Source: Polyangium sp. y55x31 (lineage in GTDB: Bacteria > Myxococcota_A > Polyangia > Polyangiales > Polyangiaceae). From it: DNA of 64,000 bases. The stretch lies in the NCBI RefSeq assembly GCF_029946505.1, contig NZ_JARZHG010000027.1, positions 1 to 64,000 on the forward strand, written 5' to 3'. Below are positions 1-12,296 of this stretch, one piece after another (the stretch's first letter is position 1; each line of letters starts with the position of its first letter). Position numbers and translations under genes: made by a program. The notes under the pieces were generated by a model. The model was not told where the DNA came from, searched no databases, and was given only the letters and a program-made list of their open reading frames with translations.

Positions 1-297
1 GCGCCGGGCGCGCCGCCGTCGCCCGCGGGGAGCGCCGCCGCGCCTGCCACGCCGGGCGCGCCGCCGTCGCAGCCGGCGGGGGAGCCGGCCGCAGCCACGG
101 CGCCGGGCTTCGTCGAGGAGACGGGCGACGACGATGATGAAGGCGGCGGGATTCCGATCCCCGCGCCGCTCTTGAACGGCCTGCCCATGGGGCCGTCGTC
201 GGCGACGCCGATCGCGGGTCCCGGCAAGAAGCCTCCGGCAGCGCCTGCGCCCGACGCGCCTCCCGACGATCCGGGAGAGGAGTCCGAGGCGCATTGA
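1..297 (+). CDS. C-terminal end of a Pro/Ala-rich protein (partial)
   Basis: The window opens inside a gene read in frame 1 that ends at a TGA at 295-297, giving 98 visible residues. They are low-complexity Pro, Ala, Gly and Thr with one acidic patch (four Asp then Glu) near residue 45 and a very acidic end. Such tails are common in myxobacterial kinases and cell-envelope proteins, where they act as flexible spacers. No catalytic domain is visible, so the function cannot be assigned. The next gene starts 16 bases downstream on the same strand and may be co-transcribed. Confidence 0.6.
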   Translation, partial: APGAPPSPAGSAAAPATPGAPPSQPAGEPAAATAPGFVEETGDDDDEGGGIPIPAPLLNGLPMGPSSATPIAGPGKKPPAAPAPDAPPDDPGEESEAH

Positions 298-313
298 GCG
301 GCCGGGAGATCCT

Positions 314-748
314 TTGAGCCGCAACGAGTTCCGGAAGTCCGTGCAGATCGCACGGGCGGGCGACTGCGTGCTCGAGGTGGAGGAGCCCGACCTCGTGATC
401 TATCGCCTCGGCGGGGTCGTCGACGGGCACCATCTCCGGGCGCTGCGCCGCGCGGAGGCCGAGTGGAGCGTGGGCAAGACGTACTTGCTCGCGCTCGTCG
501 ACATCTCGGGCCTGGTGAGCTCGACCATGGACGCGCGCAAGGCGAGCACCGAGCCTGGGACCGGCACGAAGAACCGCGCGATCGCGATCGCGGGCGGCAG
601 CCGCTACACGCAGATGCTCGTGGACCTGACCATGCGCGCGGCACGCTTGCTCACGCGCAGCGAGCTCAACGTGCGTTTCTTCGCGGACGAGGTGATCGCG
701 CGGGACTGGCTCTCCGTGCAGCGCGCCGAGCTCGTGAAGCTGGACTGA
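314..748 (+). CDS. STAS/SpoIIAA-like single-domain protein
   Basis: A 144-residue cytoplasmic protein with no signal peptide or membrane segment. The alternation of short strands and helices, the central strand LLALVDISGL and the final helix after VRFFADEV fit a STAS/SpoIIAA-like fold. It clearly resembles the protein at 39840-40268: both share a PD(L/I)V start, a D-I strand, an ARK element, KN followed by an IxGG turn, and an AAR(L/V)L helix. The start is TTG, chosen because GGGAG lies just upstream. No anti-sigma factor or kinase partner is adjacent, and an invariant phospho-Ser site is not obvious. The role is inferred to be a small regulatory or scaffold protein. Confidence 0.6.
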   Translation: MSRNEFRKSVQIARAGDCVLEVEEPDLVIYRLGGVVDGHHLRALRRAEAEWSVGKTYLLALVDISGLVSSTMDARKASTEPGTGTKNRAIAIAGGSRYTQMLVDLTMRAARLLTRSELNVRFFADEVIARDWLSVQRAELVKLD

Positions 749-784
749 GCGCGCCCGAACCGGCGTACGTCGAGCGGACAAAAC

Positions 785-817
785 GCCAAAACCCCCTGTC
801 CTTGCGGAGAGGGGGTT
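785..817 (-). terminator. Intrinsic terminator of the rplM-rpsI operon
   Basis: An 8-bp perfect stem (790-797 with 810-817: AACCCCCT / AGGGGGTT) with a 12-base loop lies just after the rpsI stop codon. Read on the minus strand the stem is followed by the T-rich stretch TTGGCGTTT. It may also help end transcription from the convergent STAS-like gene. Confidence 0.75.
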
Positions 818-839
818 CTGGGGACCGAGCGAAGAGCGA

Positions 840-1235
840 TCAGCGCTTCGAGTACTGGAAGCGCTTGCGGGCGCCCGGCTGACCGTACTTCTTGCGCTCC
901 TTCTTCCGCGCGTCGCGCGTCAGGAAGCCGGCGCGCTTCAGCGAGGCGCGGCGCTCCGGATCGGCGAGGCAGAGGGCGCGCGCGATGCCGTGGCGCATCG
1001 CCTCGGCCTGGGCGCTGTGTCCGCCGCCGGACACGGTGGCCTGCACGTCGTACTGATCGACGAGCTCGAGGAGCTCGAGCGACTGGCGCATGATCATCTG
1101 GTTGGTCTCGCGCACGAAGTAGTCGTTCGCGCCGCGAGCATTCACCGAGATCTTGCCGGAGCCCGGCGAGATCCACACGCGCGCGACGGCCGTCTTGCGC
1201 TTACCGGTAGCGTAGATGCGATTGTTCTCGGGCAT
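840..1235 (-). CDS. rpsI: 30S ribosomal protein S9
   Basis: A 131-residue protein of normal S9 length. It has the N-terminal [14 protein letters not shown] segment, the central [19 protein letters not shown] segment, and the C-terminal basic tail ending in RKRFQYSKR, which in S9 reaches the ribosomal P site. It lies 14 bases downstream of rplM, the near-universal bacterial order, and shares the rplM promoter. An intrinsic terminator follows. Confidence 0.97.
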   Translation of the reverse strand: MPENNRIYATGKRKTAVARVWISPGSGKISVNARGANDYFVRETNQMIMRQSLELLELVDQYDVQATVSGGGHSAQAEAMRHGIARALCLADPERRASLKRAGFLTRDARKKERKKYGQPGARKRFQYSKR

Positions 1236-1249
1236 GGATCGGCCTCAGT

Positions 1250-1693
1250 TCACGCAAGGGGCTGCGGCTTCTGCGCAGCATGGGGATGATCCGGTCCGGC
1301 GTACACCTTGAGCTTCGTGATGAGCTCACGGCCGAGGACGTTCTTCGGGAGCATGCCCTTGACCGCCTTCACGATCGGCAGCTCAGGCTTGCGCTCGAGC
1401 AGGTGGCCGTACGCCTCGGTGCGGAAACCACCCGGCTCACCGCTGTGCCGGACGTACTGCTTCTGCTCCAGCTTGCGTCCCGTGAGCGCCACCTTCTGGG
1501 CGTTCACGATGATCACGAAATCCCCCGTGTCGACGTGGGGCGTGAACGTGGGCTTGTTCTTGCCGCGCAGGATGGTCGCGACTTGCGAGGCGAGGCGGCC
1601 GAGGGGCTTGCCCTCCGCATCGATCACCCACCACTTACGATCTGCGTGCGCCTCTGCAGGCTTCGCGCTGTACGACTTGGGGACTGGATTCAT
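1250..1693 (-). CDS. rplM: 50S ribosomal protein L13
   Basis: Begins [16 protein letters not shown] and carries the L13 core: the [16 protein letters not shown] strand, [16 protein letters not shown], and the conserved [10 protein letters not shown] motif. Length is 147 residues. An in-frame start seven codons upstream (1714) is possible but would add a non-conserved leader and come close to the predicted transcription start, so the ATG at 1693 was chosen. It is the first gene of the rplM-rpsI operon, with a strong-looking promoter about 45 bases upstream. Confidence 0.97.
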   Translation of the reverse strand: MNPVPKSYSAKPAEAHADRKWWVIDAEGKPLGRLASQVATILRGKNKPTFTPHVDTGDFVIIVNAQKVALTGRKLEQKQYVRHSGEPGGFRTEAYGHLLERKPELPIVKAVKGMLPKNVLGRELITKLKVYAGPDHPHAAQKPQPLA

Positions 1694-1736
1694 CGCTCGG
1701 ACTCCGAGGGACACCGGCTAGCTGAAAGGGGCGCAA

Positions 1737-1765
1737 CTTCTACAGGCGGGGTGACGGTCTGTCAA
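1737..1765 (-). promoter_or_regulatory. rplM: Sigma-70-type promoter for rplM-rpsI
   Basis: On the minus strand a perfect -35 box TTGACA (1760-1765) is separated by 17 bases from TAGAAG (1737-1742), which matches four of six -10 positions. Transcription would start near 1730, leaving a leader of roughly 35 bases before rplM. Confidence 0.7.
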
Positions 1766-1897
1766 GGATCGACGAGGGCAAAACCGCATCGGATCGTTCG
1801 TGATCCACCCGTCGACTACCCGTCTACCCCACCGCCGAGTGCGTAAAACCCGCCGCGTTGACGGCAGGGTCACCCTTGGCCGACCTTGCTCGGACCC

Positions 1898-3121
1898 ATG
1901 ATTGCCTTCGAACCGACCGAAGACCAGCGGCTCATGCAGCAAGCCGTGGCGGAATTCGCGAAAACCACGCTTCTGTCCCGGACGCGAGAGCTCGAGCACG
2001 CGCGCGGCGTGCCCGAGGACATCCGGCGCACGGCTCACGAGATGGGCCTCGGGCTCGTCACGGCTCCCGAGGCCGCCGGAGGGCAGGGCCAAGGGCTCGT
2101 GACCTCCGTGCTGATCGAGGAGGAGCTCGGCGCCGCCGACGCAGCCGCAGCGTTCGGCCTCGCAGGGCCCGGCGCGTTCGGGCGCGCGGTGATCGAGCTC
2201 GGCGGGCCGGAGCGCGCCGCGGAGCTGCTCGCCGGCTTCGCCGACGAGGGCGGCTGGGACCGGTTCGGCGCGGTCGCCTGGAGCGAGCCCGCGCCGTGTC
2301 GCACGCACGAAGGGTTCACGACGAAGGCCGAGCGGATCGACGAGGGGTATCGGATCACGGGGAAGAAGGCGTTCGTCGGGAACGCGGCGCTCGCGGATCG
2401 GTTCCTCGTGTTCGCGCAGGTGGAGCCGGAGCGCGGGTGGGGCGGGATCGGCGCGTTCGTGGTGCGGCGGGACAATCCGGGGCTCCGCGTGGGGGAGCGG
2501 CACAAGACGCTCGGGCTCGACGCGGCGAGCTTCGGCGAGGTCGTGCTGGAGGGTGCGGTCGTGCGTGAGGCGGATCGGCTGCACGGCGATGGAAGCGAGG
2601 ATGGTTTTACCCGCGCGGCGCTGCGCTTCTTCGTGAAGCACGCGCTCGTCGTGGCCGCGCGGGCGGTGGGGCTCGCGCGCTTCGCGTTCGAGCTCGCGCG
2701 CGAGCACTGCGACACGCGCGTCGCGTTCGGAAAGCCGATCGGTCACTTCCAGGCCGTCGCGTTCACGCTCGCGGATCGGGCGATGGACGTGGAGACGTCG
2801 CGCTGGCTCGTGTGGAAAGCGGCGGCGGCGTGGGACGCGGCTCTGCCCGAGCGGGAGGCGCTGCTCGCGTCGGCGCGCGCGGCGGCGCACGCGTTCGAGG
2901 CGACGATGCGCACGGCCGACGACTGCGTGCAGCTCTTCGGCGGCTCGGGCTTCATCCGCGACCTCGTGGCCGAGAAGCTGATGCGCGACGCGAAGCAGCT
3001 CATGCTCGCCGCGCCGACGGCCGCCGAGCTCGATCAGCTCGCGAGCGCGATCGAGCTCGGGCAGAAGCTCGACCCCGCGCTCGTGCTGCCCACCCCCGAC
3101 ACGCAGGCGATCTTCACCTGA
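1898..3121 (+). CDS. Acyl-CoA dehydrogenase subunit lacking the catalytic Glu motif
   Basis: A 407-residue acyl-CoA dehydrogenase fold protein. It keeps the motifs that in homotetrameric enzymes contact the FAD of the neighbouring subunit: R-V-A-F-G-K-P with FQ (residues 274-285) and Q-L-F-G-G-S-G-F (345-352). It lacks the substrate/FAD motif LTEPxAGSD (here WSEPAPCRTHEG at 128-139) and the catalytic EGT motif: after MRDAK the sequence runs QLMLAAPTAAE. It is followed 22 bases later by a second dehydrogenase of identical length with the opposite pattern. By analogy with the actinobacterial FadE28-FadE29 (ChsE) heterotetramers, it is inferred to be one half of an alpha2beta2 enzyme. The ATG at 1898 was preferred to a TTG at 1886. 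Confidence 0.85.
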   Translation: MIAFEPTEDQRLMQQAVAEFAKTTLLSRTRELEHARGVPEDIRRTAHEMGLGLVTAPEAAGGQGQGLVTSVLIEEELGAADAAAAFGLAGPGAFGRAVIELGGPERAAELLAGFADEGGWDRFGAVAWSEPAPCRTHEGFTTKAERIDEGYRITGKKAFVGNAALADRFLVFAQVEPERGWGGIGAFVVRRDNPGLRVGERHKTLGLDAASFGEVVLEGAVVREADRLHGDGSEDGFTRAALRFFVKHALVVAARAVGLARFAFELAREHCDTRVAFGKPIGHFQAVAFTLADRAMDVETSRWLVWKAAAAWDAALPEREALLASARAAAHAFEATMRTADDCVQLFGGSGFIRDLVAEKLMRDAKQLMLAAPTAAELDQLASAIELGQKLDPALVLPTPDTQAIFT

Positions 3122-3143
3122 CGGACCGAACGAGGAGCCGACG

Positions 3144-4367
3144 ATGATCGAATTTGCTTTGAGCAAGAAGCAACAGGAGCTGAAAGAGGCGCTCCACTCG
3201 CTCGGACGTCACGTGATCCGGCCGATGAGCCTCGACATGGATCGCAACAAGGAGGTGCCGGAGTCGTTCCTGCGCAACTTCATGATGATGTCGAGGGGCT
3301 TCCGCTCGGACGACATCGCGGAGTTCCAGGAGGGCGTGCCGCGCAAGGAGCGTGATCCGAGCAAGCCCTCGGAGTCGAACCGGACGGCGGTGATCGCAGC
3401 GGAGGAGCTCGCGTGGGCGGACGCGGCGATCCCGCTCAGCATGCCGGGTCCGGGGCTCGGCGCGCCGCCGGTGCGCGCGACGGGGACGCCGGAGCAGAAG
3501 AAGCGCTTCCTCGGGATGTTCCGCGACATGGACACGGGCCCGCTCAAGTGGGGCGCGTACGGTCTGACGGAGCCGGGCGCGGGCAGCGACGTGGCGGGCA
3601 TCCGCACGAGCTGTCGCAAGGACGGCGCGCACTGGGTGCTGAACGGGCGCAAGTGCTACATCACGAACGGCGGTCGCGCGGTGTGGACCGTCATCTTCGC
3701 GACCGTGGATCCGTCGCTCGGGCGCGCGGGGCATCGCGCGTTCGTCGTGGAGAAGGGGACGCCCGGGTTCGAGGTCGGCAAGATCGAGGACAAGATGGGG
3801 CTTCGCGCGAACGAGACGGCGGAGCTCGTGCTCGAGGACTGTCGCGTGCCGGAGGAGAACCTGCTCGGCGGCGAGGAGGCGTATCGATCGAAGGAAGGCT
3901 TCATGACGGCGATGAAGACCTTCGACAACACGCGGCCGCTCGTGGCGGCGATGGCCGTGGGCATCGGGCGCGCGGCGTACGAGTACGCGCGCGACTTCGT
4001 GAAGCAGAACTACGTGCTCTCGCGGCCGATCCCGAGGTACGCGGCGATCGCTTCGATGCTCGCGCGCATCGGGCGGCGGCTCGAGGCGGCGCGCTTGCTC
4101 GTGCATCGCGCGACGTACCTCGCGGACATGAACATCCCGAACGCGAAGGAAGCGAGCATGTCGAAGGCCGCGGCGGGGCAGGCGGCGACGCTCGCGTGCA
4201 TCGACGCGATCGAGATCTGCGGCGCGCACGGGACGCTCTCGAACGAGCACGCGCTGCTCGAGAAGTGGTTCCGCGACATCAAGGTCTACGACATCTTCGA
4301 GGGCACCGGGAACATCCAGCGCGTGGTCATCTCGAAGCGGATCGTGTCGAACCTGAAGTCGTTTTGA
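3144..4367 (+). CDS. Acyl-CoA dehydrogenase, catalytic subunit of a pair
   Basis: A 407-residue flavin-dependent dehydrogenase that would introduce a 2,3 double bond into an acyl-CoA. It has the LTEPGAGSD motif (141-149), the WxxTNGG-like segment ITNGG, and the catalytic Glu in I-F-E-G-T-G (Glu386). It lacks the RxxFGxP segment (SRPIPRYA instead, about 293-300), and QxFGGxG is replaced by EICGAHGT (357-364). Exactly those two missing elements are present in the upstream gene, so the two proteins probably assemble together. AGGAG lies at a good distance before the ATG. The substrate is unknown. Confidence 0.88.
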   Translation: MIEFALSKKQQELKEALHSLGRHVIRPMSLDMDRNKEVPESFLRNFMMMSRGFRSDDIAEFQEGVPRKERDPSKPSESNRTAVIAAEELAWADAAIPLSMPGPGLGAPPVRATGTPEQKKRFLGMFRDMDTGPLKWGAYGLTEPGAGSDVAGIRTSCRKDGAHWVLNGRKCYITNGGRAVWTVIFATVDPSLGRAGHRAFVVEKGTPGFEVGKIEDKMGLRANETAELVLEDCRVPEENLLGGEEAYRSKEGFMTAMKTFDNTRPLVAAMAVGIGRAAYEYARDFVKQNYVLSRPIPRYAAIASMLARIGRRLEAARLLVHRATYLADMNIPNAKEASMSKAAAGQAATLACIDAIEICGAHGTLSNEHALLEKWFRDIKVYDIFEGTGNIQRVVISKRIVSNLKSF

Positions 4368-4392
4368 CGTCCAACGGTTGGTAGACAAAACG

Positions 4393-4424
4393 AAAAAGGG
4401 TCTGCCCGATGGCAGACCCTTTTT
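4393..4424. terminator. Strong bidirectional intrinsic terminator
   Basis: A perfect 14-bp stem (4393-4406 with 4411-4424) with a CGAT loop. The stem begins with five A and ends with five T, so it works in either direction. It separates the acyl-CoA dehydrogenase pair (plus strand) from the serine tRNA genes (minus strand). Confidence 0.88.
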
Positions 4425-4438
4425 GCTTCAGCATCTTC

Positions 4439-4525
<87 letters not shown>

Positions 4526-4594
4526 AAGCGCACTCGTGACAACGCGCCGGCAGCTTGGGGCCATCGGCGCGCGTCACGTTTACGCTGGTCTGTG

Positions 4595-4681
4595 CGGAGA
4601 GAGCGGGATTCGAACCCGCGGTACCCGTGAGGGTACACCTGATTTCGAATCAGGCACCTTCGGCCTCTCGGTCACCTCTCC
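4595..4681 (-). tRNA. tRNA-Ser (CGA anticodon)
   Basis: An 87-base serine tRNA on the minus strand. Acceptor GGAGAGG pairs with TCTCTCC (last pair G-U). The anticodon loop TTCGAAA between CCTGA and TCAGG gives CGA (reads UCG, a favoured codon at this G+C). It has a long variable arm and the T-arm GGGTTCGAATCCC. It lies 69 bases upstream of the tRNA-Ser(GGA) gene in the same direction, probably on one transcript. Confidence 0.95.
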
Positions 4682-4688
4682 GCGGGCG

Positions 4689-4717
4689 AAGATGGCAAAA
4701 GGCGGCCGGCTGGTCAA
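4689..4717 (-). promoter_or_regulatory. Candidate promoter for the two serine tRNA genes
   Basis: On the minus strand TTGACC (4712-4717) lies 17 bases upstream of CATCTT (4689-4694), and the tRNA-Ser(CGA) 5' end is at 4681. The -35 box is good and the -10 box is weak. The position directly before a stable RNA gene is the main support. Confidence 0.45.
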
Positions 4718-4767
4718 GCATCGTCCGTCCTTGCCAACGAAGAAATATCCAGCGTAAGGCTCGGGGC

Positions 4768-7181
<2,414 letters not shown>

Positions 7182-7197
7182 TTAGAAGGAAGATCCC

Positions 7198-8686
<1,489 letters not shown>

Positions 8687-8709
<23 letters not shown>

Positions 8710-9763
8710 GCCACGCGGACCCCTCGCGCTTTCGTGCCCAGACGTCGCTCGCTCCCCGCGGAACACCCGCTCGGCGGGCGTGCTGCGTGCGCGCGTCGGA
8801 TCCGTGCTCGCCACGTGTCTCGTGGTGCCGCTCGTCCTCGCGCCGGTGAGGGCCGCAGAGGCGCAGAGCGCGTCGGTCCCCGATCCCGCGGCGGCCGCGC
8901 TTTTTCAGGCGGGCCGGGATCTGCTCGATCGCGGCAACTGGAAGGAGGGCTGCGCCAAGTTCGAGGCGAGCATGATCCTCTACCCGGCCGCGAGCACGCT
9001 GCTCAACATGGCGCGATGTTACGAGCACGAAGGAAAACTCGCGCTCGCGTGGTCGGCCTACCAGCGCGCGCTCGTGCTCAACCGCGAGACGCAAGGGGAG
9101 GAGCGTAAGCGCGCGCTCGACGACGTGGCGCGCAAGGGGCTCGCGAAGATCGAGCCGCGCCTGCCGCGCATCAAGATCGCCCTGAGCGGCGGCGCGCCCC
9201 CGGGACTACGCGTCACGCACAACGGCAAGGACGTGCCCGTCGCCATGCTCGGCACGGTCATCCCCGTGGATCCCGGCCCGCAGTCGATCAGCGCCGACGC
9301 GCCCGGCTACGAGCCGTTCACGCAGACCGTGGAGGTCGCCGAGGGCAAGGTCATCGACGTCGCGATCGCGCTGCGCACCGACGAGGAGGCCGCGGGCGGC
9401 CGTCGCATCCCGATCTGGGCGTGGGCGGCCGGAGGCGCGGGCGTCGCGCTGCTCGCGGGCGCCGCCGCGTTCCGGATCGATCAGGCGTACGTCGAGGGCA
9501 AGCAGTCGGGCATCTGCGGCGGCGACGTCACGAAGCACTGTCCCTCCCAGGCCGCCTACGACCCCGCGGACGACAACACGCGCAAGAACCGCGACAACGC
9601 CCTCTTCATCGGGCTCGGCGTGGGCGGCGTGGCCGCGCTCTCGGCGGCCGTCGTCGGGTTCGTCACGGCGCCGAAGACGGGCGTGCCGCGCACGGCGAAG
9701 CTCACGACGTGGCCGTGGGTCGGCCCGGACGGCGCGGGCGCGGGGATCGGAGGTCGTTTCTGA
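8687..9763 (+). CDS. TPR and PEGA-domain membrane protein
   Basis: A 358-residue protein. It has an N-terminal signal or anchor helix (about 36-57), then a TPR-like pair (LFQAGRDLL through SAYQRALVL), a PEGA-like beta domain (about 160-225, with VDPGPQSISADAPGYEP), and two C-terminal hydrophobic helices (about 236-255 and 298-320). This layout is common in myxobacterial proteins encoded next to Ser/Thr kinases. The ATG at 8687 overlaps the kinase end; a GTG at 8699 is an alternative. It is coupled to the next gene by TGATG. The role is inferred to be envelope-associated scaffolding. Confidence 0.7.
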
Positions 9764-11250
9764 TGAAGCGCGCGAACCTCGTTCGGCTCGGAATCGCGCT
9801 CGCGACGACGATCGCCTCGTTCGGCTGCGCGGCGCCCGATGCCGTTCCCGGCGACGGCGCCGGCGGCAACACGGGGCCCACGACGGGGCCGGGCGGCCCT
9901 TCGACCGTCGTCGGGACCGACGTCTCGTGGGCCCGGACGTTCGGCGACGCGGCGTCGACCGCGCAACGTGCTCGCGACGTGTCGTTCGACCCGAAGAGCA
10001 AGTCGCTCGTGGTGACCGTCGAGTTCAACGTGACGCTCGACGTCGTGGGCCTCCCCATGTCGCCGTTCACGACCTCGGGCGGGACTGACGTGCTCGTCCT
10101 TCGCTACCCCGCGGACGGCGGCGTCCCACTCTGGGGCGCGCGTGTGGGCGGCAGCGGCGAGCTTTCGACTGTGTCGGCCGCGATCGACGTCGCGGGCAAC
10201 GTCGTCATCGCCGGCGCCTTCCAGGGCGCCCTCGATCTCGCGGGCACGTCGCTCAACGCGAACGGCGTCGCGGACGTGTTCGTCGCGAAGTTCGATCCCG
10301 ACGGCAACGCGCTCTGGGTCAAGCAGTTCGGCGACGGGGACATCCAGATCGCGACGGACGTCGCCGTCGACGACGAGGGCAACATCATCGTCGTCGGGTA
10401 CGCCAAGGGCGGGATCGACTTCGGCAAGGGCGTCGTCACGCCCGTCTCCGACCAGGATCTCTTCGTCGCGAAGTTCGATCCTGGGGGCACCAACATCTGG
10501 GCGCTCCGCCCGGGCCGCGCCGCGGATCTCGACTACCGCAACCCGACGATCGCCGTCACGCACGTGGGTGATGGCAAGGTCGCGGTGACCGGCGCCTCCG
10601 AGGGACTGCTCGCGTTTCCTCCGCTCGCGCTCACGGCGAAGGGGCAAGGCGACGCGTTCCTCGTCCTCATCGACGCCGACGGCGAGGCGGTGTGGGGCGA
10701 GTCGTACGGCGCGATGGGCACCCGCCAGCGGGGCTACAGCGTCGCGGCGAGCAAGACCGGCGAGATCGTGATGACCGGGGACATGGCGGGCACGGTGAGC
10801 TTCGGCGGCGCCGATCTCGAGAGCCGCGGCGGCGCCGACATGTTCGTCGCCCTCTACGACCCCGCGGGCAAACATCGCTGGAGCCGCCGCTTCGGAGGCG
10901 CTGCCACGCAGAGCGGGCGCGGCGTCGCGATCGACGACGACGGCAACGTCCTCGTGACGGGCCTCTACGCGGGTGCGCTCGAGTTCTTCGGGGAAAACGC
11001 GTTCGTGAACGTCGACGTCGCGGACTCGGCCTGGGACGGGTTCGCCACGAAGTTCGATCCCAAGGGGCAGGTCGTCTGGGCCGTGAGCTTGAGCGGACCG
11101 CAGCAGCAGGTCCCTGCGTCGATCGCGGCCCTCTCGGATGGCAGCGCCGTCGTGTCGGGCTGGTACGAGACCGAGCTCTTGCCGAGCGGCTCTCAGGCGC
11201 TGCCGGGCACGGGCGACGCGGACGGGTTCATCCTGTCGCTCGCGCCGTGA
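9763..11250 (+). CDS. SBBP beta-propeller repeat lipoprotein
   Basis: A 495-residue lipoprotein: the signal sequence ends FGCAAPD, with lipobox Cys at about residue 22. The body is built of repeats in which FVAKFDPDGNALW-like strands alternate with DVAVDDEGNIIVVG-like strands, the signature of SBBP (seven-bladed beta-propeller related) domains. At least six repeat units are visible. The start ATG overlaps the preceding stop as TGATG. The last 23 bases overlap selD on the opposite strand. Such proteins sit at the cell surface in myxobacteria; ligand and function are unknown. Confidence 0.82.
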   Translation: MKRANLVRLGIALATTIASFGCAAPDAVPGDGAGGNTGPTTGPGGPSTVVGTDVSWARTFGDAASTAQRARDVSFDPKSKSLVVTVEFNVTLDVVGLPMSPFTTSGGTDVLVLRYPADGGVPLWGARVGGSGELSTVSAAIDVAGNVVIAGAFQGALDLAGTSLNANGVADVFVAKFDPDGNALWVKQFGDGDIQIATDVAVDDEGNIIVVGYAKGGIDFGKGVVTPVSDQDLFVAKFDPGGTNIWALRPGRAADLDYRNPTIAVTHVGDGKVAVTGASEGLLAFPPLALTAKGQGDAFLVLIDADGEAVWGESYGAMGTRQRGYSVAASKTGEIVMTGDMAGTVSFGGADLESRGGADMFVALYDPAGKHRWSRRFGGAATQSGRGVAIDDDGNVLVTGLYAGALEFFGENAFVNVDVADSAWDGFATKFDPKGQVVWAVSLSGPQQQVPASIAALSDGSAVVSGWYETELLPSGSQALPGTGDADGFILSLAP

Positions 11251-12280
11251 CGCGGATCTTCCCGGCCGGCCCCTCGTCGAGCCTGCCCACGATCGCCCGC
11301 GCCGGCGTGCCGCGTGCTTCGAGCTCGGCGACGAGCTGATCGACGCGCGACGGCTCCACCGCGATGAGCAACCCGCCCGAGGTCTGCGCGTCGGAGAGCA
11401 CGAGCTCGGCGGGTTTGTCGATGCCGTCCTCGTACGTCACGTGGTCCTTGAGGAAGCGCCAGTTCGCGTGCGTCCCGCCGGGCGCGATGCCTTCTCGCAC
11501 GTAGGTCCACGCCTCCTCCACGACGGGCACCGCGTCGAGCCACACCGTCGCGCCGCAGCCGCTCGCGGCCACCACGTTCCGCAGATGCCCGAGCAATCCG
11601 AAGCCCGTCACGTCCGTCGCCGCGTGCACGCCTACGGCCGTCATCGCCTCGCAGGCCGCGCGGTTCAGCGTCGACATGAGCCGGATCGCCTTCCCGATCG
11701 CGCCGAGCGCATCCTTGTTCTGCTTCGCCGCCGTCGTCAGGATCCCGATCCCGAGCGGCTTCGTCAGCACGAGCAAATCCCCCGGACGACCTCCCGCGTT
11801 CGACACCACGCGGTCTGGATGCACCACGCCCGTCACCGCGAGGCCGTAGATCGGCTCGTCCGTCTTGATCGTATGACCACCAACGAGATCGATCCCCGCC
11901 TCGCGGGCCTTCTCGGCTCCGCCGCGCAAGATCTCCGCGAGGATCGAGGCGTCGAGCGTGTCGTCCGGGAAGCCCACGAGGTTCAGCGCCGTCAGGGGCC
12001 TGCCGCCCATCGCGTACACGTCGCTGAGCGCGTTCGTCGCGGCGACCGCGCCGAAGTCGTACGGATCGTCCACGACGGGCGTGAAGAAGTCCGTCGTCAG
12101 CACGAGCGCCGTGTCCGCCGAGAGCCGGTAGACGGCTGCGTCGTCCGCGGTGCTCGTCCCGATCATCACGTTCGGATCGCTGATCGGCGGCAGCCCCCGC
12201 AGGAGCGGGAAGAGGTAGCCGGGCGGATGTTTTGCTGCGCAGCCCGCGCGCTTGGCGACCTGGGTGAGCCGTACGGTCAT
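11228..12280 (-). CDS. selD: Selenide, water dikinase (selenophosphate synthase)
   Basis: Makes selenophosphate from selenide and ATP for selenocysteine or 2-selenouridine synthesis. The 350-residue protein starts MTVRLTQVAKRAGCAAK, with the catalytic position as Cys14 (not Sec) and Lys17 matching the essential Lys of the family. The second Cys of the usual GCGCK is Ala. It has the DDAAVYRL and TTDFFTPVVDDPYDFG nucleotide/metal segments, GGHTIKTDEP, and DVTGFGLLGHL. No selA, selB or mnmH is in the window, so the selenium-using pathway is not known. It overlaps the convergent lipoprotein gene by 23 bases. Confidence 0.95.
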   Translation of the reverse strand: MTVRLTQVAKRAGCAAKHPPGYLFPLLRGLPPISDPNVMIGTSTADDAAVYRLSADTALVLTTDFFTPVVDDPYDFGAVAATNALSDVYAMGGRPLTALNLVGFPDDTLDASILAEILRGGAEKAREAGIDLVGGHTIKTDEPIYGLAVTGVVHPDRVVSNAGGRPGDLLVLTKPLGIGILTTAAKQNKDALGAIGKAIRLMSTLNRAACEAMTAVGVHAATDVTGFGLLGHLRNVVAASGCGATVWLDAVPVVEEAWTYVREGIAPGGTHANWRFLKDHVTYEDGIDKPAELVLSDAQTSGGLLIAVEPSRVDQLVAELEARGTPARAIVGRLDEGPAGKIRVTARATG

Positions 12281-12296
12281 GGTTCGTCCTCTGCGG

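Noticed and set aside
11228-12280. Selenocysteine in SelD
   Set aside because: The catalytic codon reads as Cys, with no in-frame UGA at or near the active-site position.
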